Shown here piece after piece: positions 8,000 to 17,644 of a stretch of DNA of 64,000 nucleotides (the stretch's first letter is position 1; the number at the start of each line of letters is the position of its first letter). The notes under the pieces are model-generated. The model was not told the origin of the DNA, ran no database searches, and saw only the letters and a program-made list of their open reading frames with translations. A program made the position numbers and the translations under genes. The DNA is from Bin5 sp022821545 (lineage in GTDB: Bacteria; Chloroflexota; Anaerolineae; Caldilineales; Caldilineaceae), in contig CAXXLO010000002.1 of assembly GCA_963664085.2 (NCBI GenBank), positions 2,294,001 to 2,358,000 on the forward strand, read 5' to 3'.

Positions 8000-8911
8000 T
8001 CAACTCGCCCTGCCAAAGCGAAGCAGGTACCCATTGCAGTCGCGAATCGCGAATTCCCTCATCCCCCACGGCTCGTCTGTCGGCTCCCGCTCGATTTGCA
8101 CGCCCGCCGCCTGGTACTGCTCGAAGAGGCCGTCAACGTCCTCGCCCATGAAAACATAGAATCCCACCGACGGTCTCTCCGGTAACGGTTGGTCCGTTAG
8201 AGAAAGCTGAAAGTGCGCGCCCTCCGAGGTCCATTCCCCCCGGTGGATGCCGGCGTGCGTGGGCGGGTCGCCGTACAGAAAACCGATCGTAAAACCCAGC
8301 TTTTCGCAGTAATACTCCGCCGCGGCCAACACATCCGGCACAGCCAGAATCGGCGCCAAACTGTATGCGGCCTGCGCGCTGCCCGCCAGTTGGCCGGTAC
8401 GCCACTGCTCCGCCGTAATTCCGTAAACGATCTTATCGTGCCCGGTCGCGTCCTTGTGATACTTCTGCCGCATCCGTCCCCGCCGCCTGAACCCGACCCG
8501 CTCCGCCAGGCGCAAAGACGCTCTGTTCTCCTCACTGATCCAAAGCTCCACCCGGTCCAGACCCATCTCGTCAAAACCGTAGTCCAGCGCCGCCCGCACG
8601 GCCTCGCTCATATAGCCGTTTCCCCAATGGTCCGGGTGCAGAAAGTAGCCCATCCCGGGCACGCCGGCGTTCCCGATGTAATCGACAAATCCCAGAGCCG
8701 GGCCGTCCTCGTCCGTGCGAACGGTCCAGACCGTCCCTGGCCCATCGAGCATTCCATCGACCATCCTTTTCGTCTCCGCCACAGAAGTGTGCGCCGCATC
8801 GTCCATATACCGCATAGCTTCCGGCCTGCGATACGCGTCAAACAGGTCCTCCGCATCCGATGCTGCAAGAGGTCGCAATATCAGTCGCTCTGTAGTTAGT
8901 GTGGAATGCAT
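8000..8911 (-). CDS. Fusion of a RimJ/RimL-type GNAT acetyltransferase with a glyoxalase/bleomycin-resistance (VOC) domain
   Basis: 303 residues in two domains. Residues 1-170 are a GNAT domain: TERLILRPLAASDAEDLFDAY start, GMGYFLHPDHWGNGYMSEAV acetyl-CoA loop and ENRASLRLAERVGFRRRGRMRQ. Residues about 182-303 are a VOC domain starting APILAVPDVLAAAEYYCEKLGF and ending MREFAIRDCNGYLLRFG, with the terminal E/N metal-side strand of the family. The GNAT part may modify a peptide or small amine, and the VOC part could bind the same compound; this is inference. No frameshift is needed, so the fusion is real in this sequence. Confidence 0.85.
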   Translation of the reverse strand: MHSTLTTERLILRPLAASDAEDLFDAYRRPEAMRYMDDAAHTSVAETKRMVDGMLDGPGTVWTVRTDEDGPALGFVDYIGNAGVPGMGYFLHPDHWGNGYMSEAVRAALDYGFDEMGLDRVELWISEENRASLRLAERVGFRRRGRMRQKYHKDATGHDKIVYGITAEQWRTGQLAGSAQAAYSLAPILAVPDVLAAAEYYCEKLGFTIGFLYGDPPTHAGIHRGEWTSEGAHFQLSLTDQPLPERPSVGFYVFMGEDVDGLFEQYQAAGVQIEREPTDEPWGMREFAIRDCNGYLLRFGRAS

Positions 8912-9044
8912 CTAAGCGTCTCCAAAAGTGTCCTGTTGCCCCGCCGATAATGTCAATATATACCTGTATCTGCTAGGCATCCGTCAATTCACAGCCGCGC
9001 AGAACAGCCGCGCCATGCTGCCTCTCACGCCTCGCCGCGTGCGC

Positions 9045-10145
9045 CTATCGAGGCCCGTACAGCACCCGCAGCGACTCCCTGAGCTCCGTCGCTTCCAGCA
9101 AATCAGTGTTGTCACTGATCTGGTCAATGCTCCCTATGGGCCGGCGCTTGGCCAGTTGCACCATCTTCGGATCTCGGACAGACCGCAGCAGCGCGTCCGC
9201 GAAACCGTGCAACGCCATCACGCGAAGCGGCCGGCCAAAAAAGTGCATCGTCCTCTCGGGCATCGGTTCCGTGAGCCCAAGCCCGTTGTGCCGGCCAGCC
9301 GCGAACCGGTATGCCTCGCTCAGCCAGCATTCCCGCTCTTGCCAGGTGGACGCCCTCTGCACCTCAATCAATAAGTCGGACAAGGAAGCTGCGCTTTCCA
9401 ACTGCGCAAATGCCGAGCCGAACCACTTGGCATACGGAGCATACTGTCTCTCCATCAGAAAACACAGGCGCATCACGTCCCGGACCAGCCGCGATCCAAT
9501 CAGCGCCGAGCCCAGCTCGTCGCCCACCAGCCCCGCCCGCCCCATCAGATGCTCTTCCTGCCCAATGCGAGCCCATCCCGCAGCCAGCAGATACCGCCAC
9601 ACATCCCGCGGATACCAACTGAAACGCGCCCGCACGCTTTCCAACCCGATTTCGTCGTGGAAGACCCCGCCTGCCGTGATCGTGCGTAGCTTCTGCTGGG
9701 GAAAAGTCAGCCAGTCAGCCGCCCCAATCTCCCTGCCGATGTCAAAACCCAAGTACCCGCAGAAAAATCCGCCAACCGTCTGCGTTTCCACCCGGTGATT
9801 GACCTGCCCGCCCTCCGACGCCTCCAATAGCTGGACCCCATTGTCATTGGGGTCCGGTTCACTGAAATTTGTCGGGTAGCCCAGAAAACTGTGCGGCAAT
9901 CCGTCGCGCAGCGCCGCGTCGACATCTTCAGCGTGAGTTTTCCAATCATCCGGCCGCAGAAAAAGTTGTAACCGCGGCCCCCAGCCATGGTCCGTCGACA
10001 TCTCGTCGTCAAACCCAAGCGTCTCCGACCCGGGCCCGATCAAGGCCGCGCTATGGCGCAGGCTGCTGAACGACCCCTCCAGCACCGGCCGCACTGCCTC
10101 CCAATAAAACCGTCTGCTCAATTCCAGGCCGGGGATGAATTCCAT
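9045..10145 (-). CDS. DUF4037 domain protein
   Basis: 366 residues from ATG 10145. The conserved opening FIPGLELSRRFY, followed by ALIGPGSETLGFDDEMSTDHGWGPRLQLFL, is the signature of DUF4037 proteins, which have a nucleotidyltransferase-like layout (G-S and paired acidic residues). Later blocks include GYPTNFSEPD, WYPRDVWRYLLAAGWARIGQEEHLMGR and RLVRDVMRLCFLMERQYAPY. The cellular role of the family is not established. A GTG/ATG opening at 10262 would overlap the upstream amidohydrolase by 38 bases and adds unconserved residues. The ribosome site at 10145 is weak, so the start is uncertain. Confidence 0.72.
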   Translation of the reverse strand: MEFIPGLELSRRFYWEAVRPVLEGSFSSLRHSAALIGPGSETLGFDDEMSTDHGWGPRLQLFLRPDDWKTHAEDVDAALRDGLPHSFLGYPTNFSEPDPNDNGVQLLEASEGGQVNHRVETQTVGGFFCGYLGFDIGREIGAADWLTFPQQKLRTITAGGVFHDEIGLESVRARFSWYPRDVWRYLLAAGWARIGQEEHLMGRAGLVGDELGSALIGSRLVRDVMRLCFLMERQYAPYAKWFGSAFAQLESAASLSDLLIEVQRASTWQERECWLSEAYRFAAGRHNGLGLTEPMPERTMHFFGRPLRVMALHGFADALLRSVRDPKMVQLAKRRPIGSIDQISDNTDLLEATELRESLRVLYGPR

Positions 10146-10224
10146 TCTCTGAAACGCCAGCTCGAAGGTAAGATCGCCCAATTCTCGTTTCGCTGGCCAA
10201 GCTTCTGGGCCAACCTGCAAGTGA

Positions 10225-11823
10225 TTAAAACGCAGACGCCCCCCACACAAACGCGCCGCCAAAGAGCGTAGCCTCCACGTCCGTCTCCAATATCGCCATC
10301 GGATGGATCGTGAATATGTCCTGTGACAACACTACCAGGTCAGCCAGTTTGCCCGGCGTGATGCTGCCCTGGCCGCTCTCCGTTCCGCCCGCGTAAGCCC
10401 CGCCGACCGTATAGGCCCACACCGCCTCTTCCACAGTCAGGCGCTCCTCAGGATACCAGCCGTCACCGCCGGGGCTGCCGTCCGCCCGCATCCGCGTAAC
10501 CGCCGCATGAATCCCCTGGATCACGTCCGGCGTCTCCACCGGCGCGTCCGAACCGAAGGCCAGCCTTGCCCCGCTGTCCCACAGGCTTCGGAAGGCATAG
10601 GCATAGCGGCTGCGCTCCCCCCAATATCTGTCGGCAAGGAGCATATCCTGTGTGGCGTGGATCGGCTGCACCGACGGGATAATATCCAGCTGCGCAAAGC
10701 GGTGAATGTCCTCTTCATGCAGCACCTGCGCGTGCTCGATGCGGTGCCGCAAATGCAGCCCCCGACCTGCGCGTCGGCTCGCCTCCAGAGCGTCCAGCAC
10801 CATCCGGTTCGCCCTGTCGCCGATCGCATGTGTGACCACCGCCAGCCCCGCGTCCGTAGCCCTGGCTATGATGTCCGCCATCTCTTCGGCGCCGGTCACC
10901 GCGATGCCCGTATTCTCGGGTTCGCCGTCGTACGGCGCCAGCATCCACGCCGTCCTCGGTCCCAGTGCGCCGTCGCTGAAGACTTTCACGCCACCGATGC
11001 GCAACAGTTCATCGCCAAGTCCCGTGCGCAGCCCCAGCCGGATCGCGCTGTCCAGCTCGGCCACAGGGATCTGTGCCACAGTCCGCAGCGTGAGATCTCC
11101 CTCTGCGCGCAGCTGTTGAAGTGCGCGCAGAGAGCCTGCCGCCTCCTTCGTATGTATGCCCACGATCCCCATGCGGTTGACGACCTCCTGCGCGTGGCGA
11201 ACAGCGGCCACCGCCTCAGCATCAGACGGTTCCGCCATGCAGGGAAAGGCCAGTTCCATCGCTTTTTCCAACAGAATGCCTGTCGGCTTTCCCTCCCCAT
11301 CGCGCACAATCTCGCCGCCCTCCGGGTCCTCCGTATGGGCTGTGATCCCCACCCGTTCCAATGCCAGGCTGTTCACCCACGCCGCGTGGCCGCACTTGCG
11401 CGCCAGGTAAACCGGATGCTCCACCGTAATCGCGTCCAGCTGTGCAGCCGCAGGAAACGCGCCGCCCTCCCACACCGACTGGTCCCAGCCGCGGCCAGTG
11501 AGCCACTGACCGGGAGGTGTATCCGCCGCCCGCCGCCCGACCCGCTCCAATGCCAGTGACAGCGTCGCCGCTCCGCTCAGATCGATCTCCCGCAGACTCA
11601 ACCCGTAGGAAAGAAAGTGGATGTGGGCGTCGATGAAACCGGGCACGACCGTCGCGCCCCGCAGGTCAACCTCCCGCCCCCCCGGCGCCAGCAGCGACCG
11701 CATTTCACTGTCGCTGCCCGTAGCCAGAAAACGGTCACCCGCGATTGCCGCCGCCGATACCCGGGGCCGCCCGGGATCCATCGTGTGGATATTGCCGTTG
11801 AATAGCGCCAGGTCCGCCTGCAT
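10225..11823 (-). CDS. YtcJ-like metal-dependent amidohydrolase
   Basis: 532 residues, typical of the YtcJ/NfdA group of amidohydrolases. It starts with the small beta-sandwich (LALFNGNIHTMDPGRP), then the metal-site VVPGFIDAHIHFLSYG (about residues 60-75), a central VFSDGALGPRTAWM, LRHRIEHAQVLHEEDI, the SDAPVETPDVIQGIHAAVTR aspartate block, and closes with GSITPGKLADLVVLSQD. Such enzymes hydrolyse N-formyl or other amide bonds with a bound divalent metal; the substrate is unassigned. It lies just upstream of the DUF4037 gene on the same strand and is divergent from the YfhO gene across 177 bases. Confidence 0.9.
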   Translation of the reverse strand: MQADLALFNGNIHTMDPGRPRVSAAAIAGDRFLATGSDSEMRSLLAPGGREVDLRGATVVPGFIDAHIHFLSYGLSLREIDLSGAATLSLALERVGRRAADTPPGQWLTGRGWDQSVWEGGAFPAAAQLDAITVEHPVYLARKCGHAAWVNSLALERVGITAHTEDPEGGEIVRDGEGKPTGILLEKAMELAFPCMAEPSDAEAVAAVRHAQEVVNRMGIVGIHTKEAAGSLRALQQLRAEGDLTLRTVAQIPVAELDSAIRLGLRTGLGDELLRIGGVKVFSDGALGPRTAWMLAPYDGEPENTGIAVTGAEEMADIIARATDAGLAVVTHAIGDRANRMVLDALEASRRAGRGLHLRHRIEHAQVLHEEDIHRFAQLDIIPSVQPIHATQDMLLADRYWGERSRYAYAFRSLWDSGARLAFGSDAPVETPDVIQGIHAAVTRMRADGSPGGDGWYPEERLTVEEAVWAYTVGGAYAGGTESGQGSITPGKLADLVVLSQDIFTIHPMAILETDVEATLFGGAFVWGASAF

Positions 11824-12000
11824 TGCCGCCTCTACTGTGGATTACCCCGAAAGGCCGTGCATCTGCCGCTTTCGAGCCATCAAAACCTTTTGTTCACTCT
11901 TCTTCTGTTATACCATACAGCCGCCGGAGCGCCACTGTAAAGATTCGTCACCACTCAGTTTGCGACAAGAGCGGAGTCGGCACAGGCGTGCTCCCCCGCG

Positions 12001-14580
12001 ATGAATCAAGGCACTGCAACTCCTTTTCTCCAGCCCGCAGCTTTGAACCGCCTGATGAGTACACCATCGGATTTCCTGCCCGTCAGCATCGGCCTTCTCA
12101 TCCTTCTGCTCTGGGCCGGCGCATTTGCCCGGCTGACATACCGGCGTGACGAGCGGCGGTGGGATCTCCTGGGCGCAGCCCTGCTGGCCGGAATGTTTGC
12201 AGCCTGCTTCGGGCGCACCATAGGCGGCGCCGCTTTCCGGCCCGCCGACGGCGGCGACCTGGTCAGTTTCCTGTTCCCCATCTACCGGTTCGCCGCCCGC
12301 ACCCTCAGCCAGGGCGAGCTACCTCTCTGGAATCCACACCTCTATGGCGGCGCGCCCTTCATCACCGACATTCAGGCTGGATTTCTTTACCCTCCCAACC
12401 TGCTGCTCTTCCTGCTCAATCCCGCCTTCGACTACCGCTGGATGCAGCTCCTCAGCATCGGCCATCTCTGGTGGGCCGGACTGGGCGTTTACGTCCTGGC
12501 GCGCACGCTCGGCTGCAGTCCGCCCTCCGCCCTCCTGGCCGGACTGGCCTTCGGCCTCTGCGACATCCTCTTCATCCATCTGGGAAACCTCAATCTAGTC
12601 GCCGTCCTCTCGTGGAGCGGCTGGATCCTCGCCGCCTGCCATCGTTCACTGACCCGCCGCAGCCTGCCGTGGGCCGGCGTCGCCGCTGCCCTCTTCGCAA
12701 TAGCCAGCTACGCCGGCCACGCCCAGAGCAGCTACTTCCTCGGTATGGCCGTGGGGATCTATTCTTTTGGCGTCCTGGCAGTCCAATACTGGCGAATGCA
12801 TTCTCAATCGTCCCACGCGACAGCCCTGCGGCAAGCGCTGGCCGGCCTGCAATATCCGGCCGCAGTATTCGTCCTGGCAGCGCTCCTGTCCGCGCCTGTC
12901 ATCCTTCCCTCGTTCGAAATGCTGCCCTATACCGAAAGGGGTCAATTCGAGTACCGGGAAACCGTCTCATACTCTCTGGCGCCGGGACCTGCCTTCATCG
13001 GCCTGCTGACACCTGGCTTTTTCGGACGCGGACCTTGGGACTATTGGGGTTCGTGGGATCGGGTCGAGTTGCCCTACGCCGGTCTGGTGACACTCCTCCT
13101 GGCAGCCGGCGCATTCCTGCTGCCCATGCCGGAGAAGCGGCGCAGGCTGCCTCCCCTGCTGGCGCTGGCCCTGTTCGGCTTCGTCGTTGCCCTCGGCGGA
13201 AACACACCTGTACACGGCTGGCTCACTCAGATCCTCCCCGTCTATGGCAGCTTCCGCGCTCCGGCCAGAATCATTGTCCTGTGGGCACTCGCACTGTCGG
13301 TGCTGGCTGCCTTTGGGATGGATGCTCTTTTGGCAGGCAAGACAGGCGGGAAGGAGCATCCACTTCCTTCACATACCACATCTTATCTTTCGGTCATTCG
13401 TGTGGGCGGTCCCGCGGTTCTGCTTGTCCTGATTCCACTGATATTCGTTGTGACGCGCGTGCTTGACGGCGATCCCGTCGCCCTGCAGCGGGCATTCATG
13501 GCCGGCGGGGCCCTGCTCCTGGCTGCCGTCGTCTGGTTGGTCCTCTGGCTTCTGCTGGAAATGTATCGGCATAAACGTCTGGCAGTCAACACTGTGGGCG
13601 GGCTGCTGCTCCTCCTGTTGCTGTTGGAACTGTTCGTCGCCGGCGCAAACATCGATATCAGCAGTGACGATCCCTCACGCAGTTTCACCCAGCCCGAGAT
13701 TATCGCCTATCTTCAAGGACAGGCCGACGACAGGGGGGCTGCTGACAGGGGGGCAGCTGACAGGGACGCTGCCCACTCCGCACCAGCCCACTATGGTCTC
13801 GCGCCCTTCCGCATCGACGTCCGCACCGGTATCTATGATCTGTGGCAGCCAAATGCCGCCGCTCTTTTCGGGCTGCAGGATGTATGGGGGATATACAACC
13901 CCCTGGTTTTGACGCACTGGCAGGGGCTATGGGACAACAATCCTGGGCGCCACACGCGGATCTACGATATGTACAACGTGCGTTTCGTCATAGTGCGCGA
14001 CGGTACGCCCCTGGATGACCAATATACACTCGCCTACGACGCCCCCGGCCCCCTCGCCGTCTACGAGAATCCCGATCCACTTCCCCGAGCCTGGCTGGTT
14101 CCCGCGGCGCGGGTCCTCCCCGACGAAGAAGCCGTGCTCGCTGCCCTGAAACAGCCGTCCTTTGAACCGATGCAGGCCGTCGTCCTGGCGCAGCGCCATG
14201 ACAGCCCATCCATCCCCGCAACCGCGGACGGGTCAGATACAGCAAGCATGCCAGAACCCGTATCGGTTCTCGCATACAGCCCGAACGAGATCGTGCTGGC
14301 TGCCCATGCCGAAAGGCCGGGCTATCTTGTTCTCAGCGAAGTCTGGTTCCCGGGCTGGCTCGCGACCGTAAACGGGGAACCCACCCCCGTGTGGAGGGCC
14401 AACTACACCTTCCGAGCCCTCCCCGTTCCCCCCGGAGATCTGGAAATACGACTCTGGTACGCGCCCGAAAGCTGGCAGCGCGGGCTCGCACTCTTTGGCG
14501 TGGGGTTTCTGCTGCTGGTTGGTCTGTCTTTCTCGAGGCCTATCGCCCTCAAAGTGCGGAATGTCCTGCGGAGCAACTGA
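12001..14580 (+). CDS. YfhO family multi-spanning membrane protein
   Basis: 859 residues with about a dozen hydrophobic segments in the first 560 positions and a soluble C-terminal domain (about 565-820). The family signature follows the first membrane span: FRPADGGDLVSFLFPIYRF, GELPLWNPHLYGGAPF and FLYPPNLLL. YfhO proteins are GT-C-like and have been linked to glycosylation of lipoteichoic acid in Bacillus; the donor and acceptor here are unknown. Residues 577-591 are encoded by a 15-bp repeat in three copies. ATG 12001 is used. ATG 12055 (MSTPSDFLPVS) sits directly before the first membrane span and is a good alternative. Confidence 0.85.
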   Translation: MNQGTATPFLQPAALNRLMSTPSDFLPVSIGLLILLLWAGAFARLTYRRDERRWDLLGAALLAGMFAACFGRTIGGAAFRPADGGDLVSFLFPIYRFAARTLSQGELPLWNPHLYGGAPFITDIQAGFLYPPNLLLFLLNPAFDYRWMQLLSIGHLWWAGLGVYVLARTLGCSPPSALLAGLAFGLCDILFIHLGNLNLVAVLSWSGWILAACHRSLTRRSLPWAGVAAALFAIASYAGHAQSSYFLGMAVGIYSFGVLAVQYWRMHSQSSHATALRQALAGLQYPAAVFVLAALLSAPVILPSFEMLPYTERGQFEYRETVSYSLAPGPAFIGLLTPGFFGRGPWDYWGSWDRVELPYAGLVTLLLAAGAFLLPMPEKRRRLPPLLALALFGFVVALGGNTPVHGWLTQILPVYGSFRAPARIIVLWALALSVLAAFGMDALLAGKTGGKEHPLPSHTTSYLSVIRVGGPAVLLVLIPLIFVVTRVLDGDPVALQRAFMAGGALLLAAVVWLVLWLLLEMYRHKRLAVNTVGGLLLLLLLLELFVAGANIDISSDDPSRSFTQPEIIAYLQGQADDRGAADRGAADRDAAHSAPAHYGLAPFRIDVRTGIYDLWQPNAAALFGLQDVWGIYNPLVLTHWQGLWDNNPGRHTRIYDMYNVRFVIVRDGTPLDDQYTLAYDAPGPLAVYENPDPLPRAWLVPAARVLPDEEAVLAALKQPSFEPMQAVVLAQRHDSPSIPATADGSDTASMPEPVSVLAYSPNEIVLAAHAERPGYLVLSEVWFPGWLATVNGEPTPVWRANYTFRALPVPPGDLEIRLWYAPESWQRGLALFGVGFLLLVGLSFSRPIALKVRNVLRSN
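13729..13773 (+). repeat. Three tandem 15-bp units inside the YfhO gene
   Basis: Units at 13729-13743, 13744-13758 and 13759-13773 each begin GACAGGG and encode DRGAA, DRGAA and DRDAA. The repeat is in frame and lies at the start of the extracytoplasmic C-terminal domain, so copy number could vary without a frameshift. Confidence 0.8.
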
Positions 14581-14684
14581 ACAAAGAGCGGAGAGAGACA
14601 ACGACCTGCCTCCCTCCTGGTTTGGAAGCATCGCGGGCTAACGCCCTCAAACTCTTTCTCGTCCCGGACCACCGATCGCTGCAG

Positions 14685-15602
14685 TTACGGCAGCACTGCT
14701 TTCGGCATCTTGCAGATCATCGTATAGGCCGGATCATAGATGTTGCCCAGGTCGTATTCCACCGTCTGTCCCATCAGAATGTGGGCGCCCACCGGATCAA
14801 TCCCCAAATCCTTTTCCAGCCAGCGGATCATCTCGGTCGTCGCATGTTGCGTGGCCTGGTCCAGCGGACGCGCGTTGCCCGCGGTAAAGATATACGCCTC
14901 GTTTTCCCCTCTCGGCCAGTTGATGCGCCGCCCCTTTTGCACATCCACCGTAAAGGCCACGTCGAAAGAGATCTCAACGCCGGTGCCCACGATCTCACCG
15001 TCCCCCTGCACGGCATGGCCGTCACCTATGTGAAAGAGCGCCCCTGGCACAAAGACGGGAAGATAGACGGTCACCCCTTCGACAAATCCGCGATAGTCCA
15101 TGTTGCCGCCGTGGGGACCGGATGTGGCCGTCGAGATCGCCTCGCCCCGGTCCGGCGCCACCCCAAAACAGCCCGGCATCGGCGCCAGCGGCAAGGTCAA
15201 CTCCCCCAGGCTCGTCTGCGGCTCCACCAGCGTCACCGTACCCGCCTCATTGTCCACCCGCCAGTTGGCCAGCTCCTGCCCCTCCGCCGGCCAAGGCATA
15301 TTGGGCACCTGCTCCGGGTCAACGACATTAGGGGCCACCATCGTCCGCGTCCACCCATAAGGGCGGTTGCAGCGCAGTTTGTCCAGATGCACCACCAACG
15401 TGTCCCCGGGTTCGGCCCCGTCCACATAAAATGGCCCGGTCATCGGATTGCCCCCTGACGTTACCGGCTGGCCGCTGCTGTCCTGTCCTCTGGCATCGAC
15501 CGTCGTTGTTTCGATGCTGTCACCCGCCTGCACGCGTAACACAGGTGGATGCGAGCCGATCGTACTGAAATAATGGTCCGGCTGGAACTGATGAGTAGCC
15601 AT
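14685..15602 (-). CDS. Acetamidase/formamidase family protein
   Basis: 305 residues, full length for the FmdA/AmdA family that hydrolyses formamide or acetamide to ammonia and the acid. Conserved blocks are GGNPMTGPFYVDGAEPGD, VVHLDKLRCNRPYGW, GPHGGNMDYRGFVEGVTVYLPV and the metal-site HIGDGHAVQGDGEIVGTGVE. The conserved ending QTVEYDLGNIYDPAYTMICKMPK is present. It converges with the YfhO gene and lies downstream of the LON-domain gene, separated by a terminator hairpin. No transporter or regulator is adjacent. Confidence 0.92.
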   Translation of the reverse strand: MATHQFQPDHYFSTIGSHPPVLRVQAGDSIETTTVDARGQDSSGQPVTSGGNPMTGPFYVDGAEPGDTLVVHLDKLRCNRPYGWTRTMVAPNVVDPEQVPNMPWPAEGQELANWRVDNEAGTVTLVEPQTSLGELTLPLAPMPGCFGVAPDRGEAISTATSGPHGGNMDYRGFVEGVTVYLPVFVPGALFHIGDGHAVQGDGEIVGTGVEISFDVAFTVDVQKGRRINWPRGENEAYIFTAGNARPLDQATQHATTEMIRWLEKDLGIDPVGAHILMGQTVEYDLGNIYDPAYTMICKMPKAVLP

Positions 15603-15683
15603 ACATCTGTCCTTTCGCGGCTGGCTGCAAAGGCGTCTCTGATTTGTATACTCTTGGGAATGATCTACTGTGATTGCCCGGGG

Positions 15684-15723
15684 AAAACCGGCCCGACCGT
15701 CAGCAGCAGTCTGCCGGGCCGGT
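15684..15723 (-). terminator. Rho-independent terminator after the LON-domain gene
   Basis: A perfect 9-bp stem pairs 15687-15695 (ACCGGCCCG) with 15715-15723. On the minus strand the stem is followed by TTTT and then C-rich sequence. It starts eight bases beyond the stop of the LON-domain gene at 15731. Confidence 0.65.
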
Positions 15724-15730
15724 CACGTTC

Positions 15731-16396
15731 TCAATTGGCGAACAACTGACCTGTCGGGCCAATGGTCATTGCCGGCAGCGCTTCTTGACTTCTGATCATA
15801 TGGTCAAGCAGCTGAAGTTCGCGCCCCAGATAGTAATTGCCCAGCTCCAGTAGCTGCGGCACCCCCGGCAGCGCCAGCATGCGGTGCTTGTCTTCGGGCG
15901 GCGCCTGCAAAGTGATTGCAGTGAGAAACGCCAGGCTGGTGGCATCCTCCGGCAGACGGTCCAGTTTCAGCTGTACGCCCGTAGCCTTCGTCAACAGTTC
16001 AACGTAGCGCGTGATCTTGGGGCGAACCTTGTGAGCGCGCTCGACCGCCAGTTTCGTATCCCCGTCGGTTACCGGAAAATGTCGCACACGTCCCGTAAGA
16101 TAAGGAAGATCGCGGTTCAGCGCCTCGATCCGAAATCGACGTGTGCCCACAACCTGGATGTTCATCCTTCCGTCCGGCTGACGGTCCACCTTTACGATTC
16201 GCGCAGCCGTCCCCACCCGGTGCGGCTCCGCATCGCCCCCTACCTCCTGGCCTTCCTTGATCAACACAACTCCGAACGCCAGGTTCTCGTCCAGGCAGCG
16301 GTTAATCATCTCACGGTAGCGGGGCTCAAAGATATGCAGAGGCAGCGCCATACCCGGGAAAAGCACAACATTCAGAGGGAAAAGCGGCATTTCCAT
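15731..16396 (-). CDS. LON peptidase substrate-binding (N-terminal) domain protein
   Basis: 221 residues from ATG 16396. It matches the free-standing Lon N-domain family: MEMPLFPLNVVLFPGMALPLHIFEPRYREMI start, AFGVVLIKEGQEVGG, GTAARIVKVDRQPDGRMNIQVVGTRRFRI, then a helical bundle. It has no AAA+ or protease domain, so it is not Lon itself; such proteins are thought to bind substrates or act as adaptors, without firm function. GGAG lies seven bases before ATG 16396. An upstream GTG at 16456 abuts the truD stop but adds unconserved residues. Confidence 0.88.
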   Translation of the reverse strand: MEMPLFPLNVVLFPGMALPLHIFEPRYREMINRCLDENLAFGVVLIKEGQEVGGDAEPHRVGTAARIVKVDRQPDGRMNIQVVGTRRFRIEALNRDLPYLTGRVRHFPVTDGDTKLAVERAHKVRPKITRYVELLTKATGVQLKLDRLPEDATSLAFLTAITLQAPPEDKHRMLALPGVPQLLELGNYYLGRELQLLDHMIRSQEALPAMTIGPTGQLFAN

Positions 16397-16459
16397 GTTG
16401 GTACTCCGTTGCCTAAGGGAGAATTCGTTGTCGCTTATGGGCTTTTCGTCATGCACCGT

Positions 16460-17569
16460 TTAAGTCCCGCCATCCTGATCAATGTGGCCGTCGTCCGCTG
16501 CCGTCTGGGCCAGCAGGTCATCAGATACTTTCATGAACTCTCGCAGCACCGTTGTGGCAAACGCCCCTTTCGGCAACGAAAACGCCACAACAATGTCCGT
16601 CCCCTTCAGCGTAATCGACAGATCGTTGAGCAGAATTCGACCCAGCCGCCGCGTACCCATCATCTTCGCCCTGGCTAGCGAGCCCATATCCAGGCCGCTC
16701 TCTGCCAGGATCACCTGCTCCAGCTCACCTGCCTCCGCCTCCGCCTCCCACATCTTTGGTCCATAGATCGGCGCCGTAAAGCTGATCTCCTTCTCATCGA
16801 AACGGCCCTGCTCCGCCGCCTGATCAGCGACAACGAAGAGACCGCCGGTATCGTGCTTTTTGGCGATGTCTCCTGTCAGCAGCGTAGTGAACCTGCCTTG
16901 TTGCTGCCGCAGAGCCAGGTAACGGTTGCACAGATAGCTTTGCACACTCGCAAGCAGGAGACTGCGCAACCAGCGGTTGGCCATTCTCTTGTTACCCTGG
17001 AGCAACTCCCATCCGCGTCGCACATTCCCACCGTTCTGCCCCAGGCGCTGCGGGCCGTAATAGTTGGGAAGTCCGCAGTTCCGCACCTGCTCCGCGATTG
17101 CCGCCGCCCGCGCCGCCGCCTCCTCGCCTTCGACAGTTGGTCGCGTAACCGTGATCGCAAAGCGGTTGCCCAGCAGGTGCCCCTTCTTGAGCTTGTTGCG
17201 ATGCAGGCGGACCCAGTTCACCGTCACCGGCGTCTTCGACCCGATGCGCGCCGGCGCCGCCTTCAGAAAGTCGTCGTCTACGTGGCCGACCAACAGACTG
17301 AATGTCTGCGTCGCCCTCGCAAATTTGTCCTTCATGCCCGCGAAACCGACCGCCCTGTACGGCAGGTCGAACGCCTCGGCCAGCCCCCGCTGCACTTCTC
17401 GCGTCGTCAATTCCTCTTTCGTTATGTTGACGTAAAGATGCTGGCCCGCGCCACTAGCTTCGTATAGCGGTATCTCCTCAACCACAAAGGCATCGGGCGC
17501 GGCCCGCAACTGTCCGCCGAGCCCCGGCAGTCCCTCCGTACAGTAAGGCAGTCTCAAATCCAGTTCCAC
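16460..17569 (-). CDS. truD: tRNA pseudouridine synthase D
   Basis: 369 residues. TruD makes pseudouridine-13 in tRNA(Glu) in bacteria. The catalytic segment GFAGMKDKFARATQTFS (about residues 72-88) carries the active-site Asp. Other family blocks are FVVEEIPLYEASGAGQHLYVNI near the start, LLGNRFAITVTRP, GLPNYYGPQRLGQNGGN and, at the C-terminus, RRLGRILLNDL and VVAFSLPKGAFATTVLREFMK. The insertion domain between the catalytic halves (about 180-300) is present. It is followed after 63 bases by the LON-domain gene on the same strand. Confidence 0.95.
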   Translation of the reverse strand: MELDLRLPYCTEGLPGLGGQLRAAPDAFVVEEIPLYEASGAGQHLYVNITKEELTTREVQRGLAEAFDLPYRAVGFAGMKDKFARATQTFSLLVGHVDDDFLKAAPARIGSKTPVTVNWVRLHRNKLKKGHLLGNRFAITVTRPTVEGEEAAARAAAIAEQVRNCGLPNYYGPQRLGQNGGNVRRGWELLQGNKRMANRWLRSLLLASVQSYLCNRYLALRQQQGRFTTLLTGDIAKKHDTGGLFVVADQAAEQGRFDEKEISFTAPIYGPKMWEAEAEAGELEQVILAESGLDMGSLARAKMMGTRRLGRILLNDLSITLKGTDIVVAFSLPKGAFATTVLREFMKVSDDLLAQTAADDGHIDQDGGT

Positions 17570-17644
17570 GTCCGTGGGCCTCTTTGCGTCGTCTCAGGAA
17601 ATTATAGCAGATCGGAGCGCACCGCTTGGGAAGCAATGTTCCAA

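Noticed and set aside
10507..11559. 350-codon plus-strand open frame across the amidohydrolase gene
   Set aside because: Shadow of a conserved gene; low-complexity basic sequence.
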